This document shows positions 53,180 to 60,863 of a stretch of 64,000 nt of DNA, one piece after another. Made by a program: the position numbers and the translations under genes. How positions within the stretch are numbered: the first letter of the stretch is position 1; each line of letters starts with the position of its first letter. Source of the stretch: Actinacidiphila glaucinigra (GTDB lineage Bacteria > Actinomycetota > Actinomycetes > Streptomycetales > Streptomycetaceae); assembly GCF_900188405.1 (NCBI RefSeq), contig NZ_FZOF01000002.1, positions 310,001 to 374,000 of the forward strand, read 5' to 3'. The notes under the pieces are model-generated. The model saw only the letters and a program-made list of their open reading frames with translations. It was not told the origin of the DNA and made no database searches.

Positions 53180-53389
53180 ATGGCTTCGAGAGTGCTCAGC
53201 ATGCGCATAGACGGGGACCTGCTGGACCGTCTCCAGGCTCACGCCGCGAAACGCGGGATGAGCGTCCAGGACTACATCGTCCGGACGCTCATCCGCGATG
53301 ACTTCGACGAGCGGCTCAAGGCCTCGGTCGACGAGACCGAGCAGTTCTACACGGCCGGTTACGTCAGCCCCAGCGCCGGCATCAGGTAG
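53180..53389 (+). CDS. Ribbon-helix-helix-like small protein
   Basis: The 69-residue protein begins RVLSMRIDGDLLDRLQAHAAKRGMSVQDYI, the beta-strand/helix/helix of the RHH (Arc/CopG-like) fold, here with an RxxSxRID-type strand. It could be an antitoxin or DNA-binding repressor. No toxin gene follows; instead its last 31 bases overlap the end of the convergent permease gene. ATG 53180 has weak ribosome-site support (CCTTGGGCC). Confidence 0.75.
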   Translation: MASRVLSMRIDGDLLDRLQAHAAKRGMSVQDYIVRTLIRDDFDERLKASVDETEQFYTAGYVSPSAGIR

Positions 53390-54819
53390 TAGAAGGCGAA
53401 GACCGCCGACACCGCGTAGAGCGCGGGCGGCACCTCACGGCCACGCCCCGCCACCAGCCGCAGCACGCAGAAGGTGATGAACCCGATGCCGATGCCGTTG
53501 GTGATCGAGTAGGTGAACGGCATGAGCAGCATGGTCAGGAACGCCGGGACGGCGATCGTGTGGTCGCTCCAGTCGATCTCCCGGACGCTGCCCGCCATGA
53601 TCAGGAAGCCCACCGCGACCAGTGCGGGAGTGGCCGCCTGCGCCGGGACCATCGTGGCCAGCGGCGCGAAGAACAGGGCGACGACGAAGAGCAGCCCGGT
53701 GGCGATCGAGGCCAGGCCGGTGCGGGCCCCCTCGCCGGCTCCGGCGGTGGACTCCGCGTAGCAGGTGTTGGCCGAGCAGGAGGCGAAGCCGCCCGCTGCG
53801 GTCGCGACACCGTCGACCATCAGGACCCGGCTCATCCCGGGCAGGTCGCCCTTGGAGTCCAGCAGGTGCGCCTCGTCGCTGACGCCGAGGATGGTGCCCA
53901 TCGCGTCGAAGAAGCAGCTCAGCAGCACCGTGAAGACGAACAGGATGCCGGTGAGCACACCGACCTCCCGGAAGCCCCCGAACAGGCTCACCTTGCCGAT
54001 CAGCCCGAAGTCGGGGCTCGCGACCGGGTTGCCGGGCCACTGCGGGACGGTGAGGCCCCACGCGGCCCCTTGGACGTCCGCCACCGCGTCCACGACGAGC
54101 GCGAGGAGCGTCATCGCGACGATGCTGATCAGGATGGCGCCCGGCACCTTGCGGATCATCAGTCCGAGGGTCAGCAGCACACCGAGGATGAAGATCAGCA
54201 CCGGCCAGCCGGTCAGATGGCCGCCCGCGCCCAGCTGCAGCGGGACGGTGGTGTGCGCGGCGTCCGGGATGCGGGTCACGAAGCCGGAGTCGACCAGGCC
54301 GATCAGCACGATGAACAGGCCGATGCCGATCGCGATCGCCTTGCGCAGACCGAGCGGCACCGCGCTCATCACCCGCTCCCGCAGGCCCGTGGCGACCAGC
54401 ACCATGATCGCGAGACCGGCGAGGACCACCATGCCCATCGCGTCCGGCCAGCTCATCTTGGGGGCGAGCTGGAGCGCGACGATGCTGTTCACGCCGAGAC
54501 CCGCGGCGAGCGCGATCGGCACGTTGCCGATGACGCCCATCAGCAGGGTGGTGAAGGCGGCGGTCACGACGGTGGCGGTGACCAGCTGGCCGCCGTCGAG
54601 GTGGTGGCCGTACTTGTCCACACCCGAGCTGAGGATGATCGGGTTCAGGACGATGATGTAGGCCATCGCGAAGAAGGTGGCCAGACCACCGCGGATCTCC
54701 CGGGGGATCGAGGACCCCCGCTCGGTGATCCTGAAGAACCGGTCGAGCGCGCCGTGGGCGGCCGCCGGGGGCGGGGTCGGGGAACTGGGCACGACCTTGG
54801 CGGTGGTCGACGGGGACAT
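53359..54819 (-). CDS. NCS2-family purine permease (AzgA/guanine-hypoxanthine type)
   Basis: The 486-residue protein has about 13 helices and the AzgA-like pattern: GLATFFAMAYIIVLNPIIL, a NAT-like GLGVNSIVALQL, and FASCSANTCYAESTAGAGEG near 340. It likely imports hypoxanthine, guanine or adenine with protons. It overlaps the RHH gene by 31 bases at the 3' end. An unusual paired leader lies 40-71 bases upstream of ATG 54819. Confidence 0.9.
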   Translation of the reverse strand: MSPSTTAKVVPSSPTPPPAAAHGALDRFFRITERGSSIPREIRGGLATFFAMAYIIVLNPIILSSGVDKYGHHLDGGQLVTATVVTAAFTTLLMGVIGNVPIALAAGLGVNSIVALQLAPKMSWPDAMGMVVLAGLAIMVLVATGLRERVMSAVPLGLRKAIAIGIGLFIVLIGLVDSGFVTRIPDAAHTTVPLQLGAGGHLTGWPVLIFILGVLLTLGLMIRKVPGAILISIVAMTLLALVVDAVADVQGAAWGLTVPQWPGNPVASPDFGLIGKVSLFGGFREVGVLTGILFVFTVLLSCFFDAMGTILGVSDEAHLLDSKGDLPGMSRVLMVDGVATAAGGFASCSANTCYAESTAGAGEGARTGLASIATGLLFVVALFFAPLATMVPAQAATPALVAVGFLIMAGSVREIDWSDHTIAVPAFLTMLLMPFTYSITNGIGIGFITFCVLRLVAGRGREVPPALYAVSAVFAFYYLMPALGLT

Positions 54820-54858
54820 GCGGGTCCTTGCGTGGGAGGATCTTTGGATGTTCCTACG

Positions 54859-54890
54859 ACTGAAACCGGCCAGTCTCGGACTGTTTCAGT
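54859..54890 (-). promoter_or_regulatory. Nested inverted repeat in the purine permease leader
   Basis: ACTGAAA (54859-54865) pairs with TTTCAGT (54884-54890); inside, CAGTC (54871-54875) pairs with GACTG (54879-54883) around TCG, leaving CCGGC as a bulge. The flanking DNA is low in GC (CATATG, CATACT on the minus strand), so the promoter is probably close and the repeat lies in the start region of the transcript. It could be an operator or a small RNA switch. Confidence 0.5.
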
Positions 54891-54962
54891 ATGAACATAT
54901 GAGCGTCTCGAACGCTATCTCCGCGCGTAGACCCTTCTGGGGCACTGGGTACGCTGTGCGGT

Positions 54963-55247
54963 ATGAGCAGCAGCAGCCCCGGCAAGGGGACGACCGGCTT
55001 GCGTGAGGCACCGGCGCCACTGGAGGCGAACGACGTCGCGACCGTCACCGTCGGGACGGTCGTCTGGTTCGCGCTCTTCCTCGTCCAGCTCCCCTTCTAC
55101 GGCTGGTACTCCGACCACGGCCACACCTGGTGGATCTGGACCTGCCTGGCCGGCGGCGGCCTCGGGCTCGTCGGCCTCTGGTACGTGCGCGCCCGCCGGG
55201 ACGCCATAGCGCGGGCCCGCGCCGCGGAGGACGCCGGACAGGACTGA
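54963..55247 (+). CDS. DUF2530-family two-helix membrane protein
   Basis: The 94-residue protein has two helices (TVTVGTVVWFALFLVQLPFYG and IWTCLAGGGLGLVGLWYV) flanked by ALEANDV-like and RARRDAIARARAAEDA regions, the pattern of the DUF2530 family of actinobacteria. Function is unknown. It is divergent from the purine permease with 143 bases between, so both could answer to the same regulator. ATG 54963 is the only start. Confidence 0.8.
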   Translation: MSSSSPGKGTTGLREAPAPLEANDVATVTVGTVVWFALFLVQLPFYGWYSDHGHTWWIWTCLAGGGLGLVGLWYVRARRDAIARARAAEDAGQD

Positions 55248-55263
55248 GCCGGAGCCCGCGCGT

Positions 55264-55299
55264 CCGGCTCCGCACCCGGCTCCGCACCCGGCTCCGCAC
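55264..55299. repeat. Three tandem 12-bp repeats CCGGCTCCGCAC
   Basis: Three exact copies lie between the DUF2530 gene and the P-type ATPase gene, followed by a partial one. The interval is 190 bases; no role is evident. Confidence 0.5.
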
Positions 55300-55437
55300 C
55301 CGGCAACGGCTCCGGGCCCGCACGTACGGGCCCTTCCCCGGGCGGCTACGCCCCCGGTCGTACGGCGTCCCGGAGATGTCCCCGAGAGCGGACGCTCGCC
55401 GCGCCGTGGGCGCCGCCCCCCACGTACCGTCGAACCC

Positions 55438-57861
55438 ATGACGGAGCGCACGCAGCGGGAGGCGGCCGGGACACGGCCGGCGACGCCCGGCGGGCTGACC
55501 GCCGCCGAGGTGGCGGAGCGGGTCGCGCGGGGCGAGATCAACGACGTCCCGGTGCGCTCCTCCCGCTCGCTGGCCGAGATCGTGCGCTCGAACGTCTTCA
55601 CCCGCTTCAACGCGATCATCGGGGTGCTCTTCCTGATCATCCTGGTGGTCGGCCCGATCCAGGACGGCCTGTTCGGCTTCGTCATCATCGCCAACACCGG
55701 CATCGGCATCTTCCAGGAGTGGCGCGCCAAGAAGACGCTGGACGGGCTCGCCGTGATCGGGGAGGCGAAACCCACCGTCCGCCGGGACGGGGTCGCCACC
55801 CGGGTCTCCACCTCCGCGATCGTCCTCGGCGACCTCATCGAACTCGGGCCGGGCGACAAGGTGGTGGTCGACGGCGAGGTGACCGAGGCCGACAGCCTGG
55901 AGGTCGACGAGTCACTGCTCACCGGCGAGGCCGACCCCGTCGTCAAGCGCCCCGGCGACCCCGTGATGTCCGGCAGCTTCGTCGTCGCGGGCGGCGGGGC
56001 CTTCACCGCGACCAAGGTCGGGCGGGAGGCCTACGCCGCGCAACTCGCCGAGGAGGCGAGCCGCTTCACCCTCGTCCACTCCGAACTGCGCAGCGGCATC
56101 AGCCAGATCCTCAAGTACGTGACGTGGATGATGGTCCCCACCGCGATCGGCCTGATCGTCAGCCAGCTCGTCCTGGAGGACAACGACTGGCGCGAGGCGG
56201 TCCGCCGCATGGTCGGCGGGATCGTGCCGATGGTGCCCGAGGGACTCGTCCTGCTCACCTCGGTGGCCTTCGCGATCGGCGTGGTCCGGCTGGGCCGCAA
56301 GCAGTGCCTGGTCCAGGAGCTGCCCGCGATCGAGGGGCTGGCCCGGGTGGACGTGGTGTGCCTGGACAAGACCGGCACCCTCACCGAGGGCGGGATGGAC
56401 GTCGCCGAGCTGCGGATGCTGGACGGCGTCGCGGAGCCCTACGTACGGCAGGTGCTCGGCGCGGTCAGCTCCGCCGACCCCCGCCCGAACCCCACGCTGG
56501 CCGCCGTGGCCGCCGCCTTCCCCGCCCCGGACGACGGCTGGCACGTCACGGACGCGCTGCCCTTCTCCTCCGCCCGCAAGTACAGCGGCGCCGCCTTCAC
56601 CGAACCGGGCGGGGAACGCAGCACCTGGCTGCTCGGCGCCCCCGATGTGCTCCTACCCTCCGGCGACCGGGCGCTCGGCGAGGTCGACGGCCTCAACGCC
56701 CAGGGGCTGCGGGTGCTGCTGCTCGCCCGCGCGGGGAAGGAGCTGGGCGACCCGGCGGTGGGCGCCTCGGCCGCCCCGGCCGCGCTGGTCGTCCTGGAGC
56801 AGCGGCTCCGCCCCGACGCCGCCGACACCCTGCGCTACTTCGCCGAGCAGGACGTGCACGCCAAGGTCATCTCCGGCGACAACGCGGTCTCCGTCGGCGC
56901 CGTCGCCGGCAAACTGGGGCTGCCGGGCGCCGAGCGGACGGTCGACGCCCGCGGGCTGCCGGCCGAGCGCGCGCGGATGGCGGCCGAACTCGACCGGGGC
57001 ACGGTCTTCGGGCGGGTCACCCCGCAGCAGAAGCGGGAGATGGTGGGCGCGCTCCAGTCCGGCGGCCACAACGTGGCGATGACGGGTGACGGCGTCAACG
57101 ACGTACTCGCCCTCAAGGACGCCGACATCGGCGTCGCCATGGGCTCCGGCTCCGAGGCGACCCGGGCGGTCGCGCAGATCGTGCTGCTCGACAACAGCTT
57201 CTCGGCGCTCCCGTCGGTCGTGGCCGAGGGCCGCCGCGTCATCGGCAACATCACGCGCGTCGCGACGCTCTTCCTCACCAAGACCGTCTACTCGGTGCTG
57301 CTCGCCCTGCTGGTCATCATCTGGCACGCGCCGTACCCGTTCCTCCCCCGGCACCTGACGCTGCTGTCCACGCTGACCATCGGCGTGCCCGCCTTCTTCC
57401 TCGCCCTGGCCCCCAACAAGGAGAGGGCCCAGCCGCACTTCGTGCGGCGGGTCATGCGCTACTCCCTGCCCGCCGGGGTGATCGCGGGGGTCGCCACCTT
57501 CGTGACGTACATCCTCGCCCGCCACCACTACCGCGGCGCCGGCGCGCTGGAGGCGGAGACCAGCGCCGCGACGCTGACCCTCTTCCTCGTCGCGATGTGG
57601 GTGCTGGCGCTCGTCGCGCGCCCCTACACCTGGTGGCGGATCGGCCTGGTCCTCGCCATGGGCGCGGGTTTCCTGGTCGTCCTGGTCACCCCGTGGCTGC
57701 AGGAGTTCTTCGCCCTCCGCCTGGTCGGCACCCGGGGCCCCTGGACGGCGGTCGCCGTGGCGGCGGCCGCCTCGGTCCTGCTGGAGCTGGTCTGGCGCCG
57801 CGTCCGCGGCATGGACGACGACGCCCCGCCGCGGGAGCACGAAGCGCCGGGCCCCCGCTGA
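55438..57861 (+). CDS. P-type ATPase, CtpE-like
   Basis: The 807-residue cation pump has the actuator motif LLTGEADP (about 160), helix-4 VPEGL (not CPC), the phosphorylated Asp310 in CLDKTGTLTEG, and the hinge MTGDGVNDVLALKDADIG. VPEGL and the C-terminal helices match the CtpE branch, which in mycobacteria imports calcium. The cation is therefore probably calcium (inference). It is complete, with ten helices. Its last codons lie in a hairpin shared with the convergent DUF5707 gene. Confidence 0.9.
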   Translation: MTERTQREAAGTRPATPGGLTAAEVAERVARGEINDVPVRSSRSLAEIVRSNVFTRFNAIIGVLFLIILVVGPIQDGLFGFVIIANTGIGIFQEWRAKKTLDGLAVIGEAKPTVRRDGVATRVSTSAIVLGDLIELGPGDKVVVDGEVTEADSLEVDESLLTGEADPVVKRPGDPVMSGSFVVAGGGAFTATKVGREAYAAQLAEEASRFTLVHSELRSGISQILKYVTWMMVPTAIGLIVSQLVLEDNDWREAVRRMVGGIVPMVPEGLVLLTSVAFAIGVVRLGRKQCLVQELPAIEGLARVDVVCLDKTGTLTEGGMDVAELRMLDGVAEPYVRQVLGAVSSADPRPNPTLAAVAAAFPAPDDGWHVTDALPFSSARKYSGAAFTEPGGERSTWLLGAPDVLLPSGDRALGEVDGLNAQGLRVLLLARAGKELGDPAVGASAAPAALVVLEQRLRPDAADTLRYFAEQDVHAKVISGDNAVSVGAVAGKLGLPGAERTVDARGLPAERARMAAELDRGTVFGRVTPQQKREMVGALQSGGHNVAMTGDGVNDVLALKDADIGVAMGSGSEATRAVAQIVLLDNSFSALPSVVAEGRRVIGNITRVATLFLTKTVYSVLLALLVIIWHAPYPFLPRHLTLLSTLTIGVPAFFLALAPNKERAQPHFVRRVMRYSLPAGVIAGVATFVTYILARHHYRGAGALEAETSAATLTLFLVAMWVLALVARPYTWWRIGLVLAMGAGFLVVLVTPWLQEFFALRLVGTRGPWTAVAVAAAASVLLELVWRRVRGMDDDAPPREHEAPGPR

Positions 57862-57874
57862 GGGGACCCGGCGC
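57844..57874. terminator. Terminator shared by the P-type ATPase and DUF5707 copy 1
   Basis: GCGCCGGGCCCC and GGGGACCCGGCGC form a stem with one bulged A and a CGCTGA loop that includes the ATPase stop codon. Near-copies follow the other two DUF5707 genes. Confidence 0.7.
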
Positions 57875-57891
57875 CCGGGGTGCGGCGGGTG

Positions 57892-58647
57892 CTACTGCAC
57901 GTCGACGTAGTCGGCCGTGGCCGCGGTGCCGCCGGTGGTGGCGTTGGTCCCGAAGGCGAAGCGCCAGTAGCCGTCCACCGAGGCGGTGACGGTGGTCTTC
58001 AGGGCGCCGGTGCTGGCGGACTTGATGGTCTTGACCGTGGTGTAGGTGGTCGCGCTCTTCTTGCGGAACTGCAGCTGCACCGACTGGCTCGTGTAGCCGG
58101 CGTACTTGGACGTCGCCCAGTTGGCACGGGTCAACTTGCCCGTGACGGTGATGGTCTTGCCCTTCTTCACCGGCTCCGGCGTGGCGTTCACGGTCAGGTG
58201 CGAGCCGCGCAGCACCTTGATCGTGGTCGCCTTGTCGAGTTCCCGGATGTCCCCGTCCTTGCCGTCCAGCTCGGCGAGGACGTTCCAGGTGCCGGCCTGG
58301 GAGCTGGGCAGCTCGTCGAGCTTGGGGCTGACCTTGGCGGTGACGGTGCACGCGGTGGCGGAGCAGGTCTCCGTCTCGCCGAAGCCGGTGACGCCGCTCG
58401 GCGCGTCCAGGCTGGTGCCGCGCCACAGGAAGGCGCCGCCGTAGGCGAGGCCGCTGCTGTCGCTGCCGCTGATGGTGTACGAGAACGTCTTGTCGGCCGT
58501 GCCGACGATGATCGGCTTGCCGCCGTTGACGACGACCTTGGTGATGGCCGTGTCGCCCTGGGCCTCGTCCGCGTTCGCGGACGGTACGACGAGGGCCGAA
58601 AGAGCCGCGGCCGTGCCCAGCACGATCGCGGCGGTACGTATGCGCAT
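57892..58647 (-). CDS. Secreted DUF5707 protein, copy 1
   Basis: The 251-residue protein has a Sec signal (MRIRTAAIVLGTAAALSALVV, cleaved after ANA near residue 27), an Ig-like N-terminal domain (ITKVVVNGGKPIIVGTADKT) with a Cys pair (ETCSATACTV) and a C-terminal domain with LTVNATPEPVKKGKTITV and TGKLTRANW. It matches the DUF5707 family of Streptomyces, of unknown function. It is the most divergent of three tandem copies (C-terminal half about two-thirds identical to the others). Each has its own promoter region and terminator. Confidence 0.82.
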   Translation of the reverse strand: MRIRTAAIVLGTAAALSALVVPSANADEAQGDTAITKVVVNGGKPIIVGTADKTFSYTISGSDSSGLAYGGAFLWRGTSLDAPSGVTGFGETETCSATACTVTAKVSPKLDELPSSQAGTWNVLAELDGKDGDIRELDKATTIKVLRGSHLTVNATPEPVKKGKTITVTGKLTRANWATSKYAGYTSQSVQLQFRKKSATTYTTVKTIKSASTGALKTTVTASVDGYWRFAFGTNATTGGTAATADYVDVQ

Positions 58648-58775
58648 GTGTCCCCACTGAAGTGGAACGAGGGGAGAATCCCCAGGTGAAAGCCGAAATG
58701 GCGGTCGAAGCCTATAGATCACCAGGGAATGAGCGGTTCAAGACGTGGTCAAACGTGGGTGCCGGAAACGCGAGA

Positions 58776-58804
58776 CGCCGGGCCCCCGCTGAGGAGACCC
58801 GGCG
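58776..58804 (-). terminator. Terminator of DUF5707 copy 2
   Basis: CGCCGGG (58776-58782) and CCCGGCG (58798-58804) form the base of a stem homologous to those at 57844 and 59812; the inner part has two mismatches. It lies 24 bases beyond the stop. Confidence 0.6.
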
Positions 58805-58827
58805 CCCGGTGGGTGCAGCGGTGCGGG

Positions 58828-59664
58828 TTACTTCACGTCGACGAAGTCGGCCGTGCTGACGACCTTGCCCGTCGTCGAGGTGCCGACGAAGTTGTAGCGC
58901 CAGTAACCGTCGGTGGACGCCTTGACGGTCGTCTTCAGGGCACCGGTGCTGCTGGACTTGACGGTCTTGACCGTCTTGTAGGTGCTGGTGCCCTTCTTGC
59001 GGAACTGCAGCTGCACCGACTGGCTCGTGTAGCCGTGGTACAGGTTGTCGTCCCAGTTGGCACGGGTCAGCTTGCCCGTGACGGTGATGGTCTTGCCCTT
59101 CTTCACCGGCTCCGGCGTGGCGTTGACCGTGAGCTTGGCGTACCGCTTGAACCGCGCCGTGGTGTAGGCGTCGGCCGAGGTGAAGCCGCCGTCCTTGCCG
59201 AGGGCGTCGGCGTAGACCTTCCAGCCGCCCGCGAGGTCGTTCCAGAGGTAGCGCTTCACGTCGATGGAGACGGTGACCTTGCAGGTCGAGACCGTGGGAT
59301 CGGCGGCGGAGACGGTGCACGTGCCGTGGTCCGCCGCGGGGGCGAACACCTGGTCGTAGTTCTCCAGGTCGGGCCCGTGCCACAGGGCGGCCCAGCCGTC
59401 CTGGATGCCGGCCGGGCTGCTCGCCGTCACCGTGAGGGTGACGGTCTTCTTGCCGGACGTTCCGATGACGATGTCGGAGCCGCCGCTGATCACGACCTTG
59501 GAGATCGTGGGCTCGACGACGTCCTCCGCCGCGGCCGCCATCTTCTTGGAGTGCGGCGCGCGGTCGAGGAGACCCGCCTTGCCATCCGCCTGCGCGGACG
59601 GGACCGCGAGGGCGGCCAGTGCCAGGGCGCCGGTAACGGCGGCCACAGTGGCGCGAATACGCAT
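58828..59664 (-). CDS. Secreted DUF5707 protein, copy 2
   Basis: The 278-residue protein has a Sec signal (MRIRATVAAVTGALALAALA, cleaved after AQA), a linker, an Ig-like domain (ISKVVISGGSDIVIGTSGKK; Cys pair in TCTVSAADPTVSTCKV) and the conserved C-terminal domain. Bases 58857-59141, coding for the last 95 or so residues except the very end, are identical to copy 3, while the N-terminal halves differ strongly. It is probably exported to the wall or medium. The function of the family is unknown; the fold suggests adhesion or binding, not catalysis. Confidence 0.85.
   Translation of the reverse strand: MRIRATVAAVTGALALAALAVPSAQADGKAGLLDRAPHSKKMAAAAEDVVEPTISKVVISGGSDIVIGTSGKKTVTLTVTASSPAGIQDGWAALWHGPDLENYDQVFAPAADHGTCTVSAADPTVSTCKVTVSIDVKRYLWNDLAGGWKVYADALGKDGGFTSADAYTTARFKRYAKLTVNATPEPVKKGKTITVTGKLTRANWDDNLYHGYTSQSVQLQFRKKGTSTYKTVKTVKSSSTGALKTTVKASTDGYWRYNFVGTSTTGKVVSTADFVDVK
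58857..59141. repeat. 285-bp identical repeat, unit A
   Basis: This segment of DUF5707 copy 2 is base-for-base the same as 59893-60177 in copy 3 (offset 1036). Flanking coding sequence differs, so the edges are sharp. Confidence 0.92.
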
Positions 59665-59811
59665 GCTTGAGAATCCCCACTTGGAAGCGACGCCCGTCGA
59701 ACTCCCCCCGACGCGGCGTCTCGAATGGTGAGAGGGAGCGTACGTGCGAACTGCCGTTCCGTGGACACCTTTTCTCCACAAGTCCCGGTGTGACGGCGGA
59801 CACGCACGCGA

Positions 59812-59843
59812 GGCGCCGGGCCCCGCTGAGGGGACCCGGCGCC
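59812..59843 (-). terminator. Terminator of DUF5707 copy 3
   Basis: GGCGCCGGGCCCC (59812-59824) and GGGG-A-CCCGGCGCC (59830-59843) form a stem with loop GCTGA, 20 bases beyond the stop. It is nearly the same sequence as at 57844. Confidence 0.7.
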
Positions 59844-59863
59844 ACGGGGTACTGCCGGCGGGG

Positions 59864-60709
59864 TTACTTCACGTCGACGAAGTCGGCCGCGGTGACGACC
59901 TTGCCCGTCGTCGAGGTGCCGACGAAGTTGTAGCGCCAGTAACCGTCGGTGGACGCCTTGACGGTCGTCTTCAGGGCACCGGTGCTGCTGGACTTGACGG
60001 TCTTGACCGTCTTGTAGGTGCTGGTGCCCTTCTTGCGGAACTGCAGCTGCACCGACTGGCTCGTGTAGCCGTGGTACAGGTTGTCGTCCCAGTTGGCACG
60101 GGTCAGCTTGCCCGTGACGGTGATGGTCTTGCCCTTCTTCACCGGCTCCGGCGTGGCGTTGACCGTGAGCTTGGCGTTGCGCTTGACCTTCGTGGTGGTG
60201 ACGGCCTCCTTGACGACCCCGTCCTCGTCCTTGGCGAGGGCGCCGACGGCCACCTTCCAGGTGCCGGCCAGCTCGTTCTTGTAGAGGTCGGCCGCCGGGT
60301 CGAACGTGAAGGTCAGCTTGCAGGTCGAGACCGCGGGGGCGGTGGAGGAGACGGTGCACTTGGCCCGGTCCTCGTTCTGCACCACTCCGCCGTCCACGCC
60401 CTCGGGGGACTCCAGGTCGGTGCCGTGCCAGAGGACGGCGAACACGTCCTCGATGCCGGACGGGTCGGTGGCGGTCACCGCGAGGGTGACGGTCTTCGTG
60501 GCGGTCGTCCCGAGGACGATCTCGTTGCCGCCGTTGACGACGACCTTGGTGATCCGGGTATCACCCACGACCTCGTCCGCCGCCGCCTTGGCGGCGAAGG
60601 TCCGCAGGTCGGCGGTGCCCGGCTTGCCGGAGGCCTGCGCGGCCGGGACGGCCAGCGAGGCGAGGGCCAGGGCACCGGAAACGGCCGCCACAGTGGCGCG
60701 AATACGCAT
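59864..60709 (-). CDS. Secreted DUF5707 protein, copy 3
   Basis: The 281-residue protein has a Sec signal (MRIRATVAAVSGALALASLA, cleaved after AQA), an Ig-like domain (ITKVVVNGGNEIVLGTTATK; Cys pair in CTVSSTAPAVSTCKL) and the same C-terminal domain as copy 2. Its upstream 150 bases resemble those of copy 2 (AATGGTGAGAG and ACACCTTTTCTCCACA are shared), so the promoter was duplicated too. All three copies lie head-to-tail. Confidence 0.85.
   Translation of the reverse strand: MRIRATVAAVSGALALASLAVPAAQASGKPGTADLRTFAAKAAADEVVGDTRITKVVVNGGNEIVLGTTATKTVTLAVTATDPSGIEDVFAVLWHGTDLESPEGVDGGVVQNEDRAKCTVSSTAPAVSTCKLTFTFDPAADLYKNELAGTWKVAVGALAKDEDGVVKEAVTTTKVKRNAKLTVNATPEPVKKGKTITVTGKLTRANWDDNLYHGYTSQSVQLQFRKKGTSTYKTVKTVKSSSTGALKTTVKASTDGYWRYNFVGTSTTGKVVTAADFVDVK
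59893..60177. repeat. 285-bp identical repeat, unit B
   Basis: Second copy of the segment at 58857-59141. Confidence 0.92.
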
Positions 60710-60863
60710 ACGTGAGAACCCCCAGAAGAAGCGACGCCCGTCGTACTCCCCCTGACGCGGCGTCTCAAATGGTGAGAGAGAACATACGCGCGAACCGCTG
60801 TTCCATGAACACCTTTTCTCCACACGTCCCGGTGTGACGAGGGACACTCCGGTCCCCGCCGCC

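Noticed and set aside
55264-55299. Three 12-bp repeats considered as a CRISPR remnant
   Set aside because: Units are contiguous with no spacers and no cas genes exist in the window.
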